A DNA stretch of 64,000 bases from Panax quinquefolius (GCA_020205615.1 CM035152.1:115468950-115532949); one strand, 5' to 3'. Counted from the first letter of the stretch, positions 21,210 through 33,585 are shown. Made by a program: numbers and translations. Notes: generated by a model not told the origin, from the letters alone.

Positions 21210-24054
21210 TGTGAGACCCCAAATTTTATGAATAAAGATTTAATTTTCTCAAAATATTTTTTTTAATATTATGGTGTGGATTTGATATAATGTTATAGTT
21301 GTGGGTAATATTTATAAATTTTGCAAAGTACGTAAGTTGTTATATAATATTCGATTGGTCGGGGAATATTCATTTTAGCAAGAAATATTCATACAATGGC
21401 ACAATCATTGGTGGACCCCACAACAGAATTATTGTCGGATTGAGAAAATGACAAAAATATTTTTATGAAAATAACGACGGAAGTTTTACCGTTAACTTTT
21501 GAAAACACCCGGTGTTAAAAGTACGAAGAATACGCGTGGTCAGATAAGAGTACACGATATTAATTATTGATGCTTACGTGAGAAGTCACTCAGCTTTTGT
21601 TCAATTATTTACTACGAAGAATTATTGCATAGTATCTCACGTTATTTGATTCAATTATTGTCAATATTTTATATATTATTAAATCAAGAATTGAGACGAC
21701 GAAGTTATTAATATTATTATTTGCAATATTAACGATGTTCAGAAGTTTCATCGAGGAGAGGTTTGGGCACCTAATTGCGCCGCCAATAGGAGAAATCTTT
21801 ATTCGAAAGCCCCGTTTCTTCGGGAACAACCCGTCGACTAATATTGTGAATTATAATAAAGGTGATAATTTTTTTATTATTATAAATGTAATAAAACGTA
21901 AAAACTTTTTATATAAAAATGTAATACTTTTATAAAGTTATTCGTTTTATTAGACTATAAATAGAATATATAATATTCTATTATGCATATAGTGTTTGCA
22001 TAGTTAGATAGTGGTTTTGATAGTAAAATCTTTTTATATAAAATGTAATACTTTTATAAAGTTATTCGCTTTATTAGACTATAAATAGAATATATAATAT
22101 TCTATTATGCATAGTGTTTGCATAGTGCTCGCATAGTGTTTGTATAATAAAATCTTTTTATATAAAAATGTAATACTTTTATAAAGTTATTCGTTTTATT
22201 AGACTATAAATAGAATATATAATATTCTATTACGATAATGTTCAGATAAGACAAGATAGTGTTCAGATAGTAAAAAATCTTTTTATATAAAATGTAATAC
22301 TTTTATAAAGTTATTCGTTTTATTAGATTATAAATAAAATATATTATATTTTATTTAAAAGATTTTATTTTATTAGAATATTTTATTAATATCAGTATAG
22401 TAAATTAATATGGACCATCTCGCTTAAAAGTAAATCAACTGGACCGCTCATGAATTAGTTACTATTCAGTCCATTCTCCTATAAATAGAAGCTCATTCCT
22501 TCATTATTTCTTATTTAATTCATGAAACTCTAGAGAGAGAAACTATAGAGAGAAAGAAGAAAAGTATTCTACTACTCACTACTACTCCTATATCCAGCTT
22601 CTTCTAAGGTAAGGGTATTATTTCTTTTGTATTCATGAAGAGAACTTTTGTTATTCCATTCTTTATTATTCTCATTGAATAACTCGTATACGCTGACTAC
22701 CTATACTTGGTGAAATTCTTCCGATATTCCATTCTTTATTATTATGTTGAATAACCTGCCTATGCCAAGCACCACATACATGGTGAAATTCTTTCGTTAT
22801 TCCATTCTTTATTATTCGTTGGAACATCCCGCTCCTGCTTTTACGCATGACACGGTTAATTCGGTTCCATTATTTATTATTCTATTGAACATCCCGTTCC
22901 ATTATTTGCTGCTTTTACCATTATTTATTATTTGAATATGGTTCCATTATTTATTATTATTATTGGAATAACTCCGTCTGTGCGGTCTATCGCATGCCTC
23001 GGTGATTTCTTTTGTTATTCTATTTTTTATTATACTCAATTGGTTAAAGTTTTGGCTTTTATACTCCATGAAATTAGTGGAATATCTTTGATATTTCAAG
23101 GCTTCATCCCAAGATCTTTTCATGAAAATATTCTTTTGAGCATTCTTGAATTTTACTCCACAAAGCAAAGATCATGTCGACAATTTGGACGTTATTGGTT
23201 CCCTGGATAAATTAATTCTTGAACTTGTTTTATTGAATTCTTATAACATTGTCATCATTCTCATATTTATATTATGTTGAAAGTCATCGTGGCTCAGAAA
23301 GTGCATAGATGGACTTGGTATGATTATGACTGTGGATTATTCATATAATAATCATGACCGTAATGTTATAAATGATGTGGTAAAAGTCCTCATTGGCCCG
23401 TAGTGCATTAATGGACGCTTGTTAGCATGATCACGACCATTGATGAATACACAAATATCCTTGGCCCGTAGTGCATGGATAATTTATGGTTGTGATACTA
23501 ATGAATATCCTCGTCAGAAAAGTGTGGATGATGTGGTTTATTTATTGTCGAGTCTCAAAGAATAAAAGTGATGAAAAACCTTTAAATCATAGAAGATAGT
23601 AGATTTTATTCTCTATTTGACTCTTTTAATGGATTGCTTGTTCACCGCAGCTTAAACTTGATGGTTGTTATATTGTATCGTTTAACATTGTTAAAGGCTA
23701 ATGATAATTTATTTTGCATTATCTTAGTCATAATATTTTTATCGGGCTAGTCGAGCTCACCCTTTTTGCTTTCATTGTTCTCTTCGTGAAATGAGAACGT
23801 AATGAGGATTAGTCGGGGGAACCCGAGTGATTCGGTCCAGATGATAGCATTAGTAGTCCTCACTATTCTATGAAATAGTGTGTTAATAAATGTATTGAGA
23901 ACTTATTTTGAGTTTGAATATCGCCTATAAGACAATATTTGTATTAAAACTCACAAATATATTGTCAGATATTTAAGATTGTATTTGTATTCTGTGTATG
24001 TATGTATTGGCGCACCTGTAATAGGTGATGTATACCTATTTTGGGGGCATCATG
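21210..24054 (+). repeat. Tekay-1 5' LTR
   Basis: It starts TGTGAGACCCCAAATTTTATG and ends near GGGGGCATCATG. It holds three sets of internal tandem repeats: a ~125-bp unit about 4 times (21904-22390), a ~70-bp unit with TTCCATTCTTTATTATT (22652-22960), and a GGCCCGTAGTGCAT unit of about 65-75 bp (23280-23530). The TATA box TATAAATA is at 22480-22487. The minus-strand Tekay-2 LTR at 60511-63180 is a diverged relative. Confidence 0.85.
22480..22487 (+). promoter_or_regulatory. TATA box of Tekay-1 5' LTR
   Basis: TATAAATA in the context CTCCTATAAATAGAAGC. The identical motif recurs in the 3' LTR at 27920-27927. It probably marks the U3 promoter. Confidence 0.7.
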
Positions 24055-24056
24055 AT

Positions 24057-24068
24057 TGGTATCAAAGC
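24057..24068 (+). other. Tekay-1 primer-binding site (tRNA-Met type)
   Basis: TGGTATCAAAGC matches the usual TGGTATCAGAGC at 11 of 12 positions and sits directly after the 5' LTR. Confidence 0.8.
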
Positions 24069-24241
24069 TTAGGGATATGATCACTGGCTGAGATGTGAGA
24101 CAAGAACTAGAAGGGGAGAGACGGGGAATTGCTTCGCTAGTATGACCTACCTAAGTTTATTTGGTATTTAATTAGTCGGTCAGTGTATAGGGATAATATG
24201 TGATATGTTAATTAACCCTTGTTTTGTGACAGTGTTTGAAA

Positions 24242-25391
24242 ATGGCATCTGAAAATGTTGAGATCAGCAATGAAGCACATGAGACCGTTGAGTCACCAAC
24301 GATCAATACCCAGGATAATATGCAACAGGAAGATAATAATCCTCAGGTAAATAACAACACCGATCAGATGATGAACGATGGGATGTTCAGAGGCTTTATG
24401 AAATTCATGCAACATCAGGTAAGAGAGACTCTTGTTCAAAATATAGGTTGAAATAATGGCAACCCACGGTCGCTCACCGCTAAGCAGTTCAAGGAGCTGG
24501 GACCACCGGAGTTTTTGGGAAAGCCAGAACCACTTAAGGCAGAGACGTGGTTAAAGCATATCACCAAGATATTTGATGTCTTGGGATGCTTCGAGGAGCA
24601 AAAGGTTCACTTTGCCACCTTTATGTTGCGTGAAGAGGCAGATTACTAGTGGGAATCTGTAAAACGTACCCAGCCTGATGCACTCAAGATGTCTTGGGAG
24701 AAGTTTCAAGAATTGTTCAACGACAAGTACTTTCCTGAAAGTATTCGTCACATGAAGGAGGTAGAATTCATCAAGCTGGAGTAAAACAATATGACCGTGT
24801 TACAGTACGAGGCTAAATTTGCGGAGTTATCCCGGTTTGCATCCCATTTGGTCGATAATGAGGAGAGAATGACGCGAATGTTTCTGCGAGGTTAAAAACC
24901 CAAAATACGTCAATACCTCATTTCTGACAAACTTTGTTTATATTCAGATGTTGTGAATAGGGCTCAGTTATTGGAACGCGATAATGAGTCAGCACAACCA
25001 ACAACACGATAATAATCATACCGATGGCAACGGCCATCGGAACAATGATAACCATCGTGGGGGAAATTATCATGCCAAGAATGGTAACTACTTCGGTGGT
25101 AATCATGGCCAACATAATATGAGTGGAAATTTCAAGAAGAGAAGGTTCAACAACGATGGAAAGATAGCAGCACCAACACCCATTTTCAAGGAAGGAGAAC
25201 GACCACCAATCGTATGTTTCAAATGCGGACAGGAGGGACACATCCGTCCAAACTGTACGCAGCAATCCAAAGCGTGTTTCAATTGCGGAAGAGAAGGTCA
25301 CCTAACTCGATTTTGTCGTGTAGTGAAGTCAAGTCCAGCTGGGATAGTGATGCCAAAGGATGTCCCTGACAAGTCAAATTCGGTAGTTTAA
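24242..25391 (+). pseudogene. gag: Tekay-1 gag
   Basis: The ORF opens at ATG 24242 (MASENVEISNEAHETVE), with an alternative in-frame ATG at 24236. It has an acidic N-terminus, then the capsid-like region with GPPEFLGKPEPLKAETWLKH, ALKMSWEKFQELFNDKYFP and YEAKFAELSRFA. In-frame stops occur at 24449, 24647, 24782 and 24893. After a frame change (24984-25391) an Asn/His/Gly-rich linker leads into two CCHC zinc knuckles, CFKCGQEGHIRPNC and CFNCGREGHLTRFC. Tandem knuckles and this capsid signature fit Tekay-like chromoviruses. Gag would form particles and bind element RNA. At least four stops and one frame change make it non-functional. Confidence 0.85.
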
Positions 25392-25833
25392 GTGAGAGAA
25401 TTTATCGAGAAACCCAAACGAAGTTATCGCAGGTAAGTTAATCATAAACTCTTGCGAAGTCTATACCTTATTCGATACCGATTCTACCCACTCTTATATT
25501 TCACCTAGTTGTGTTCAATGTTTGAACTTGGCTCTCGAGAAATTAGACTTTGACTTATCTATTGAAACTCTGTTAGGAGAAACCTTCGTTACATTCACTT
25601 TTTATAAATCTTGTTTAATTCAAATCGACACTTTCACGTTACCTATCGATTTTATCTCTTTGAAAATACTTGCCCTTGATGTGATTTTAGGAATAGATTG
25701 GTTAACTACTCATCGTGCTAAAATTGATTATTTTCGTAAGGTTGTTAGCTTTTATATTCCTAACCAACTTGTTATAAGAATTCAAGCAACCAAACCACTA
25801 AAGTCAATCATTGTCATATCAAGCCATAAGTAA
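25392..25833 (+). pseudogene. Tekay-1 aspartic protease
   Basis: Directly after gag, the frame reads YTLFDTDSTHSYIS, where functional relatives have a D-S/T-G-A/S-T catalytic loop. Here the Gly position has become Asp (DTDS), which would break the active site. The protease core continues with DVILGIDWLTTHRAKIDYF, the usual C-terminal protease signature, and ends at 25833. Confidence 0.8.
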
Positions 25834-25944
25834 AGAACCCCGAACCTTTTGTTGGTGACTTCCTTGTGTGGAATGCACCTAAGCCAGACTTTCCGTAGGG
25901 GACGTCGTGAATAACGGTGGCAAGTTGATAGGTATCAATGTGAC

Positions 25945-26690
25945 GTGCTATCCAAGTCTTGGATGAGGGTCACAGTTTTGAATGATATTTCTATTGTTAA
26001 TAAATTTCCTGACGTATTCTTGAAGACTTCTTGGCCTACCCCAGAGCGTGAAATCGAATTTTGTATTGACCCCAGTACAAAACCCATTTCTAAAACCCTT
26101 AAATATTTCTTCAACCAAAATGAACGTATCATGCGCCAAGGACGTTGGCTCGAGCTGTTGAAGATTACGACTATACCATTCAATATCATCATGGAAAAGC
26201 GAACGTGGTAGCTGACGCGTTGAGTAGAAGATCGTATGCATTTACGAGTGCGAATATACGAACCCACGTGAAGATAACAAATATACGAGTAGAATCGACT
26301 TTAATCGATAAAGTTAAAGCCGCTCAAGCTACATACTCAGAGCTGATGAATATGAAGAAGAAGGTTCAAGAGGGCGTTATTCTAGAAGCAAGAATCGATT
26401 AAGAGAGGAAATCTCAACCCTCGATTTAATTGGCCCATTTGAAATCCTTGATCGAGTAGGAACTTTGGCCTATAGACTCGTTTTACCGCCAAGTATGTTG
26501 CGTGTCCATAACGTTTTTTACGTATCGATGTTACGTAAATATGTGGATGACTCGAACCACGTTATTAAATTAGAACTAGACGAGATAGCAAAAGATTTAA
26601 CGTATGAGGAGATACGTGTTAAAATCTTGGATAAGAAGGATCGTATTCAACACTCAAAGGTTATACCTCAAGAGTAAGAATCTGAAATGA
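25945..26690 (+). pseudogene. Tekay-1 pol remnants: RT start, RNase H end, integrase C-terminus
   Basis: The RT N-terminus (NKFPDVFLKTSWPTPEREIEF, then TKPISKTLKY) passes within a few codons to the end of RNase H (RQGRWLELLKI; in another frame YHHGKANVVADALSRRS at 26170-26230). The RT palm and fingers and most of RNase H are therefore deleted. Near 26402-26425 a second junction skips the integrase zinc finger and catalytic core. The integrase C-terminus follows at 26425-26690 ([44 protein letters not shown]). The chromodomain ends early at KVIPQE-stop. This element cannot copy or integrate itself. Confidence 0.85.
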
Positions 26691-26755
26691 AGTCAAGGTA
26701 TCCTCATCTCTTCGGCATACCAGGTACGTACATAAATTTCGAGGGCAAATTTCAT

Positions 26756-26767
26756 AAGGAGGGGAGA
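26756..26767 (+). other. Tekay-1 polypurine tract
   Basis: AAGGAGGGGAGA lies directly before the 3' LTR start at 26769, the expected priming site for plus-strand DNA synthesis. Confidence 0.75.
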
Positions 26768-26768
26768 T

Positions 26769-28285
26769 TGTGCCCCAAATTTTATGAATAAAGATTTAAT
26801 TTTCTCAAAATATTTTTTTTTTAATATTATGATGTGGATTTGATATAATGTTATAGTTGTGGTAATATTTGTAAATTTTGCAAAGTACGCAAGTTGTTAT
26901 ATAATATTCGATTGGTCGGAGAATATTCATTTTAGCAGAGAATATTCGCATACAACAAGACAATCATTGGTGGACCCCATTAACGGAATTATTATTCGGA
27001 TCGAGAAAACGATAAAAAATATTTTTATAAAAATAACGGCGGAAGTTTTACCGTTAACTGTTGAAACCCGGTGTTAAAAGTACAGTAATACGCGTGGTTG
27101 CATAGTAGCACACAGTATTGATTATTGATGCTTACATGAGAAGTCGCTCAGTTTTGTTCAATTATTGCTATAGTAATTGCTGCATAGTATCTCACGTTAT
27201 TTGATTCAATTATTGTCAATATTTTATATATTATTAAATCAATAATTGAGACGACGAAGTTATTAATATTATTATTTGCAATATTAACGATGTCTGTAAG
27301 TTTCACAAGGAGAGGTTTGGTCACCTAATCGTACGACAACAGAGAGAAATCTTTATTGGAAAGCCCGCCTTTCCGGGAACAACTCGGTCGATTAATATTG
27401 TGAATTATAATAAAGGTGATAAGTTTTGTTTTATTATTATTATAAATGTAATAAAACAAAAACTTTTATATATAAAATGTAATACTTATATAAAGTTATT
27501 CGTTTTATTAGACTATAAATTGAATATATAATATTCTATTATGCATAGTATTGCATATAGTGTCTCGTGATAGTATTTATATAGTAAAATCTTTTTATAT
27601 AAAATGTAATACTTTTATAATGTTATTTATTTTATTAGACTATAAATAGAATATATAATATTCTATTATGCATAGTGTTTCAGATAGTACCAAGATAATA
27701 GTGTTTTCATAGTAAAATCTTTTTTATATAAAAATGTAATACTTTTATAAAGTTATTCGTTTTATTAGATTATAAATATAATATATTTTATTTTATTTAA
27801 AAGATTTTATTTTATTAGAATATTTTATGAATATTTCATAGTAAATTAATATGGACCGTACGTTTAAAAGTAAATTAATCTGGACCGTTCATGAATTAAT
27901 TATTATTCAGTCCATTCTCCTATAAATAGAAGCTCATTCCTTCAGTATTTCTTATGAATTCACTGAAACTCTAGAGAGAGAAACTATAGAGAGAAAGAAG
28001 AAAAGTATTATGCTACTTCACTACTCCTATATCCAGTTTCTTCTAAGGTAAGGGGTATTATTTCTTTTGTATTCATGAAGAGAACTTCTGTTATTCCATT
28101 CTTTATTATTCTGTTAGAATAACCTGTATACGTGGACTACCCTATACCTGGTGAAATTCTTCTGATATTCCATTCTTTATTATTATGTTGGAATAACCTG
28201 TCTATGCGAAGTACCGCATACATGGTGAAATTCTTCTATTATTCCATTTTTTATTATTCTGTTGGAACATCCTGTCTGTGCTTTA
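26769..28285 (+). repeat. Tekay-1 3' LTR, first part
   Basis: It begins TGTGCCCCAAATTTTATG and is colinear with the 5' LTR. The ~125-bp tandem unit is present about 3 times (27463-27830), one fewer than in the 5' LTR. The TATA box TATAAATA is at 27920-27927. It stops at the Athila-2 insertion, target site CTTTA at 28281-28285. Confidence 0.85.
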
Positions 28286-29803
28286 TGATATATGCACGAT
28301 TTAATATCCAATTCATGCTTATTTGTTGCTAATTTCTTGTGATCATGTTCAATTTCACTTGTTTTGTGTTATTTCATGTGTAGGATTGGTGATTGAGGCA
28401 TTTTACGTATAATTGGTGATATTCGGTGCGATGGGAATCAAATGGAGCATATTTGGAAGTAATTCGTAATAGCAAAGAAAGTCGAGATAAATGAAGGTAC
28501 CTCACGGGTATGGCATTGACAACTTATATACCACGGGCGTAGGGTCTTCCAATTCAATTAGCGTAAATAAAGTTCTTTGGGTAGGCGTTATATAGCTATA
28601 CACCCTCGCCGGGGTGGGGGTCTTCATTCGAACAAAATAGAAGGCAAGCCACCGGGCGTTCATTCATATATACAAACCACTACAAAAGGGTGGGGTGGAA
28701 AATATTGAGTGTCCTGTTTCGGTTATAATTCCTCTTGAGTACGAATTTTAGCTTTTTGCATGTCAGTATAACTCTATTGGATAGAAAATTCGGCTAGAGT
28801 TAGAGCCTAGATATTGATTACTCTATCAAAAACAACAAGAAGTATTAAGAGAGGAGATATTACGAAGATCTAATATTGGAGGAGTATTTCGAGGAGTTTT
28901 TCAAGACGGTTGCAATCCTAGTCTACGTGAAAGGGTGTTTTCTAATATTCTTTGTGTTAGATTATTTATTGTAATTGGAAGAATGATTTCTATGATTTAT
29001 TCAGTGTTTATTTCGTTTATTATGAACTAATTCACTTTTTAGGCTTGTGATGGATCCTTAAGTGAATCGATGATTTTGTAAACTTTTATTTCCAATTTAA
29101 TAAGCTATCTCCAGTTTATCTATATTAATTTTTGCTTGAATCTATGAATTGTGTAATCAAAAATTCTTCGTGGAGTTGGATGGAATCGAGAGAGGATATT
29201 CAAATCTAGACTTAGTTAATATAACATGTGTTCAAGATTTTGTTAGTAGCTTAAACTTGATGAGTGTTAAGGTAGAGATATGCTTGACGCCGCATGTAAT
29301 CGGATAGAGAACTTATTCTTCAACCTTCTTCAATTGTAATTCACATAGAGATATAGTGGGTTAGTTGAGTAAGGTGTTTAACGAATTTCTATCTTAATTG
29401 TGGATTGAAGTTAATATGGTATTAGTGCATCGAGAAGTGGTTAATACTACGTTCGTGTTCTTGATTAATAAACTGGGATAGTGCGTTAAATTGGAATAAA
29501 GATGTTAAAATCAAAGTGAAGTTTAGGGTGAAATCATAAGTCTAATTCTCCATTAATTGTTTGAAAAATTGATTTTGATATTTGTGGTTGTTTTAAGTTA
29601 ATTTAATTATTCTTTATTTTAGTTTTGCTAATTTAAATTATTGATTTGATTTGTTTAATAAAATTAGGGTTAATAAAAGATTGGTAATTGTAAGTTAAGG
29701 TATTTGCTAATTTATCTATGTGGGAACGTTACTCAACTCATCACTTTATTACTTGTTGACCACGTATACTTGCGTGTTGTGCGTAATTAGATTTTACCCA
29801 ACA
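28286..29803 (+). repeat. Athila-2 5' LTR
   Basis: 1518 bp. It is colinear with the 3' LTR and only slightly diverged apart from a variable block at 28480-28700, which includes the GC-rich CTCGCCGGGGTGGGGG. The terminal run ACTTGTTGACCACGTATAC, TTGCGTG, TTTTACCCAACA is typical of the lineage. Confidence 0.93.
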
Positions 29804-29809
29804 AGTTTT

Positions 29810-29827
29810 TAGCGTCGTTGCCGGGGA
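29810..29827 (+). other. Athila-2 primer-binding site (tRNA-Asp type)
   Basis: TAGCGTCGTTGCCGGGGA begins six bases after the LTR. It matches the lineage-typical tRNA-Asp site TGGCGCCGTTGCCGGGGA at 16 of 18 positions. Confidence 0.85.
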
Positions 29828-29936
29828 TAATTTTTAGTATAATTCTTAATATTTTTACAATATTAGTTTAATTAATCCAGTTTTACTTAGATATTTTTTT
29901 TATTGTGTTTCTTATTTCAGGTGTTGGACGTAGTTT

Positions 29937-31569
29937 ATGCGAACTCGGTCCCAAAATCCAGACTTGCTGCCTTTTGAGGACGACATTGAGAAAAGGTTTC
30001 AGAGGTTGAGTAAGTGGATCAAAGAAACGAGGCAAGAATTCGAAACATCTGAGAAAGAAGAGGAAATAGTAATGGCAGCCAAAGATCAGAAAGCGTTGAG
30101 GGACTTTGCAACACCCAAGGTGACTGAACTACAGTCAAGCATCACCAGGCCAGCAATATCAGCAAATACATTCGAGATTAAGCCTGGGATGATACAAATG
30201 ATTCAGAATTCAGTTCAGTTTGGGGGATTTGCAAATGATGATCCGAACGAGCATCTAGTCAGCTTTCTGGAAATGTGTGACACATTTAGGTTTAATGGGG
30301 TTTCGGATGAGGCGGTGAGACTTCGATTGTTCCCATTCTCTCTACGGGACAAGGCGAAGAGTTGGTTGCATTCCTTACCATCCGATTCGATAACATTGGA
30401 GGATTTAGCTCAGAAATTCCTCGCAAAATTCTTCCCACCGGCGAAAACTGCGAAGATAAGGAATGAGATTACAATGTTTGAGCAGCAACATGGGGAGTCG
30501 TTATATGAGGCATGGGAGAGATACAAAGAACTGCTCAGAAAATGCCCACATCGTGGATTGCCCCAGTGGTTACAAATGAACACTTTTTACAACGGACTAC
30601 ATGGGAATCTCAGGACAAGTATCGATGCAGCATCAGGCAGAGCGTTCATGGCTAAGAGTTACGAGGAAGCCTACGAATTAATTGAAACCATGTCAGCTAA
30701 TAACTACCAGTGGCCCACAACAAGAATGACACAGACCAAGGTAGCTGGGGTATTGGAAGTAGATAGTATGAAAGCGATGCAAGCATAGATAGCTGCAATG
30801 TCAAAGAAGTCAGAGCAAGTGGCAACAACACAAAACACAAACACACTAAGCCCCGTAAGTGGAAATAGTATGTGAGTTGTGCGCAGGAGAACACCCAATG
30901 GAGCAACGTGCAATTAATCCAGCAGCTGTGTAGTTCATCGATAATTACAACAGAATTCCTCAAAACACATATCAGAATACATACAATCAAGGAAATAGGA
31001 ATCATCCGAATTTCTCATGGAGCAACAACCAGCAAAATCAAGCTTCATGACAATCATACCCTCCAGGTTTCCAAAATCAGCAACAACCAGTTCAATATCA
31101 AGAAAGGAAACCCGATCTAGAGGAAAAGTTGGATAGATTCATGGCTACCACCGAGTTGGCTATAAAAAATCACACCTTGCTTATGAAAGCACAAGAGATG
31201 TCAATCAAGAATCTAGAGAATCAGATGGGTCAGATGGTGCTGGCATTGAATAGTAGACTACACGAGAAAAATCCTAAGGGTAATCACGAGTAGTGTCAAG
31301 CCATTATGTTGAGAAGTGGAAAATAGCTTGTTGGTCAAGAGCCAGAATTTTCGGTTACAAAGGAGATTGAACCAGAGACAAAAAATAAAGTGGGTGAGAT
31401 AAAGCAAGGGAACGAAAAACAAATGGAAAATAACAAACCAGCTGTTTATCCTCCCCCACCATTCAAGCAAAGAGTTCAAAAACAAAAGTTAGACAAGCAA
31501 TTTTCAAAATTCTCGGAAGTGTTCAAGAAACTTCAAATTAACATACCATTTGCAGAGGCCCTAGAATAA
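29937..31569 (+). pseudogene. gag: Athila-2 gag
   Basis: An open frame from ATG 29937 (MRTRSQNPDLLPFEDDIEKR) runs 283 codons. It holds the retrotransposon capsid signature (FGGFANDDPNEHLVSFLEMC, LRLFPFSLRDKAKSWLHSLP, AQKFLAKFFPPAKTAKIRNE, SLYEAWERYKELLRKCPHRG). It stops at 30786. In another frame Gag continues with a zinc knuckle-like VCELCAGEHPMEQRA at 30868, FSWSNNQQNQ, SIKNLENQMGQM and a lysine-rich linker, broken by further stops. The intact capsid-like half is the best-preserved gag in the window. Gag builds the cytoplasmic particle that packages element RNA. Confidence 0.88.
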
Positions 31570-32457
31570 ATGTCGAGTTACGCAAAATTTATGAAAGGGA
31601 TTCTATTAAGGAAAAAGAAATGGGAAGATTTTGAGACTGTGGCATTAACAGAGGAGTGTAGTGCGGTATTACAGCAGAAATTACCACCAAAACTCCAAGA
31701 CCCGGGGAGCTTTACTATTCCAAGCACGATTGGTGAGATGCATTTGAGCAAGTGTTTATGTGATTTGGGGGCGAGTGTAAATCTTATGCCGTTGTCAGTA
31801 TACTTAAAATTGAGTTTGCCCGAGCCAAGGCCTACGAACATCTCGCTACAGTTGGTGGATAGGTCAGTCACGTATCCGAGAGGCATAGTAGAGGACATCT
31901 TAGTGAAAGTGGATAAGTTTATATTCCCCGCGGACTTTATTATTCTGTATTTTGAGGAGGACAAGAACATCCCAATTATCCTAGGGAGACCATTTTTGAC
32001 TACAGGGAAAACACTCATTGATGTACAAAAGGGAGAACTCACTATGAGGGTCCAAGATCAAGAAGTGAAATTCAGTGTGTTTAAGGCCATGAAATTCCAT
32101 ACGGATGAGGAAGAATGTTTTTACATGGATCTAATTGAGCAAATCATTAGTGATGACATGAGAAAAAGTTTGGTGAACGATCCATTAAAAATAACATTAT
32201 TGGGAGATGAAGAGATCGATGCTCCAGAATTGGTGGATTACCTTCAATTGCTAGACTCATTGCCACGAGTACCAAGATTCAGAACACCGTTTGAACCACT
32301 GCACATAGAGGAGGTAACCGCAGAAAAACTGAAACCATCATTGGAAGAGCCACCAAAGTTGGAACTTAAGCCACTTCCTAAGCACCTCAGGTATGTGTAT
32401 TTAGGCAATTTAAATTCTTTACCTATTATTATTTCAGCTGCACTTATCGAATTGTAG
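31570..32457 (+). pseudogene. Athila-2 aspartic protease and connector
   Basis: This is a 295-codon open frame. It starts in the conserved MSSYAKFMKGILLRKKK linker and continues with the protease (LCDLGASVNLMPLSVYLKL with the catalytic Asp, RSVTYPRGIVEDILVKVDKF, IPIILGRPFLTTG). A ~130-residue acidic connector leads to RT. An in-frame TAG at 31567-31569 precedes it and another at 32455-32457 ends it, with RT following in the same frame. The active-site loop looks intact. Confidence 0.88.
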
Positions 32458-33585
32458 GAAGAAAAGTTGCTGAGGGTGCTTCGGGAACACAAATCAGCCA
32501 TTGGATGGACAATTGCTGATATAAAGGGAATCAGCCCTTCATTTTGCATGCACAAGATCTTGAGGGAAGATGAGGCAAAACCAACGGTGGAACAACAGTG
32601 GCGACTCAATACAATTATGAAGGAAGTGGTAAAGAAGGAAATTTTAAAATGGTTAGACGCTGGCATCATCTATCGGATTTTCTACAGCAAATGGGTTAGT
32701 CCAAGTCTAGTGCGCACCAAAAAAGGAGGAACGATTTGGTGCAGAGAATGATGACAATGAGTTAATCCCAACTAGAATAGTGACGAGTTGGCAGGTTTGC
32801 ATGGATTATAGAAAATTGAACAAGGCAACCCGAAAAAACCATTTTCCGCTGCCCTTTATTGACCAAATGTTAGATAGATTGGCAGGACATCAGTATTACT
32901 GTTTGTTGGATGGGTATTCGTGCTATAACCAAATAGTCATCGCTCCGGAGGATCAAGAAAAGACCACATTTACGTGCTGCCCTTACTACGACACATTTGC
33001 ATTCAGGAGGATGTCATTCTGCCATGCAATGACCCAAGAACTTTTCAAAGGTGTATGATGGCAATTTTTTCGGACATGGTGGAGAAAAATGTTGAGGTAT
33101 TCATGGTTGACTTTTCAGTTTATGGGGACAGCTTTGATAATTGCTTGAAAAATCTGGTCATGGTTTTGCAAAGATGTAAGGACACGAATCTCGTACTAAA
33201 TTGGGAGAAATGCCTCTTCATGGTTGAAGAGGGCATAATTTTGGGCCATAAGGTATCGGCTCAAGGGTTGGAAGTCGATAAAGCGAAGCTGGAAACGATT
33301 GAAAAATTGCCTCCACCGACCTCAGTTAAGGGTAGTAGGAGTTTCTTGGGACATGCTGGGTTCTACAGGAGGTTTATAAAGGATTTCTCTAAAATTGCAA
33401 AACCCTTATGCAGTCTTTTAGAGAAGGATGCAACATTCAGCTTTAATAAAGAATGCAAGACAACGTTTGATTTATTAAAAAGGAAATTGACTACAGCCCC
33501 TGTTATAGTTGCACCAGATTGGAGCATGCCATTCGAGCTTATGTGTGATGCAAGCGACTTCGCGGTTGGGGCTGTTTTGGGTTAG
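32458..33585 (+). pseudogene. Athila-2 reverse transcriptase
   Basis: Three frames are needed. The first (32458-32751) reads LLRVLREHKSAIGWTIADIK and EVVKKEILKWLDAGIIY. The second (32780-33058) holds VCMDYRKLNKATRKNHFPLP and LLDGYSCYNQIVIAPEDQEK with the first catalytic Asp. The third (from about 33040) holds FQRCMMAIFSDMVEK and the catalytic box. That box reads FMVDFSVYG where Athila-1 has FIDDFSVFG, so one of the paired catalytic aspartates is Val. The connection domain (SFLGHAGFYRRFIKDFSKIA, DWSMPFELMCDASDFAVGAV) follows to a stop at 33583. The enzyme cannot be active. Confidence 0.88.

Noticed and set aside
22744..23210. Short frames rich in Phe/Ile/Tyr in the Tekay-1 LTR
   Set aside because: They are translations of the ~70-bp tandem LTR repeats. 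The same frames recur at 28132 and 39968 only because the LTR is repeated.
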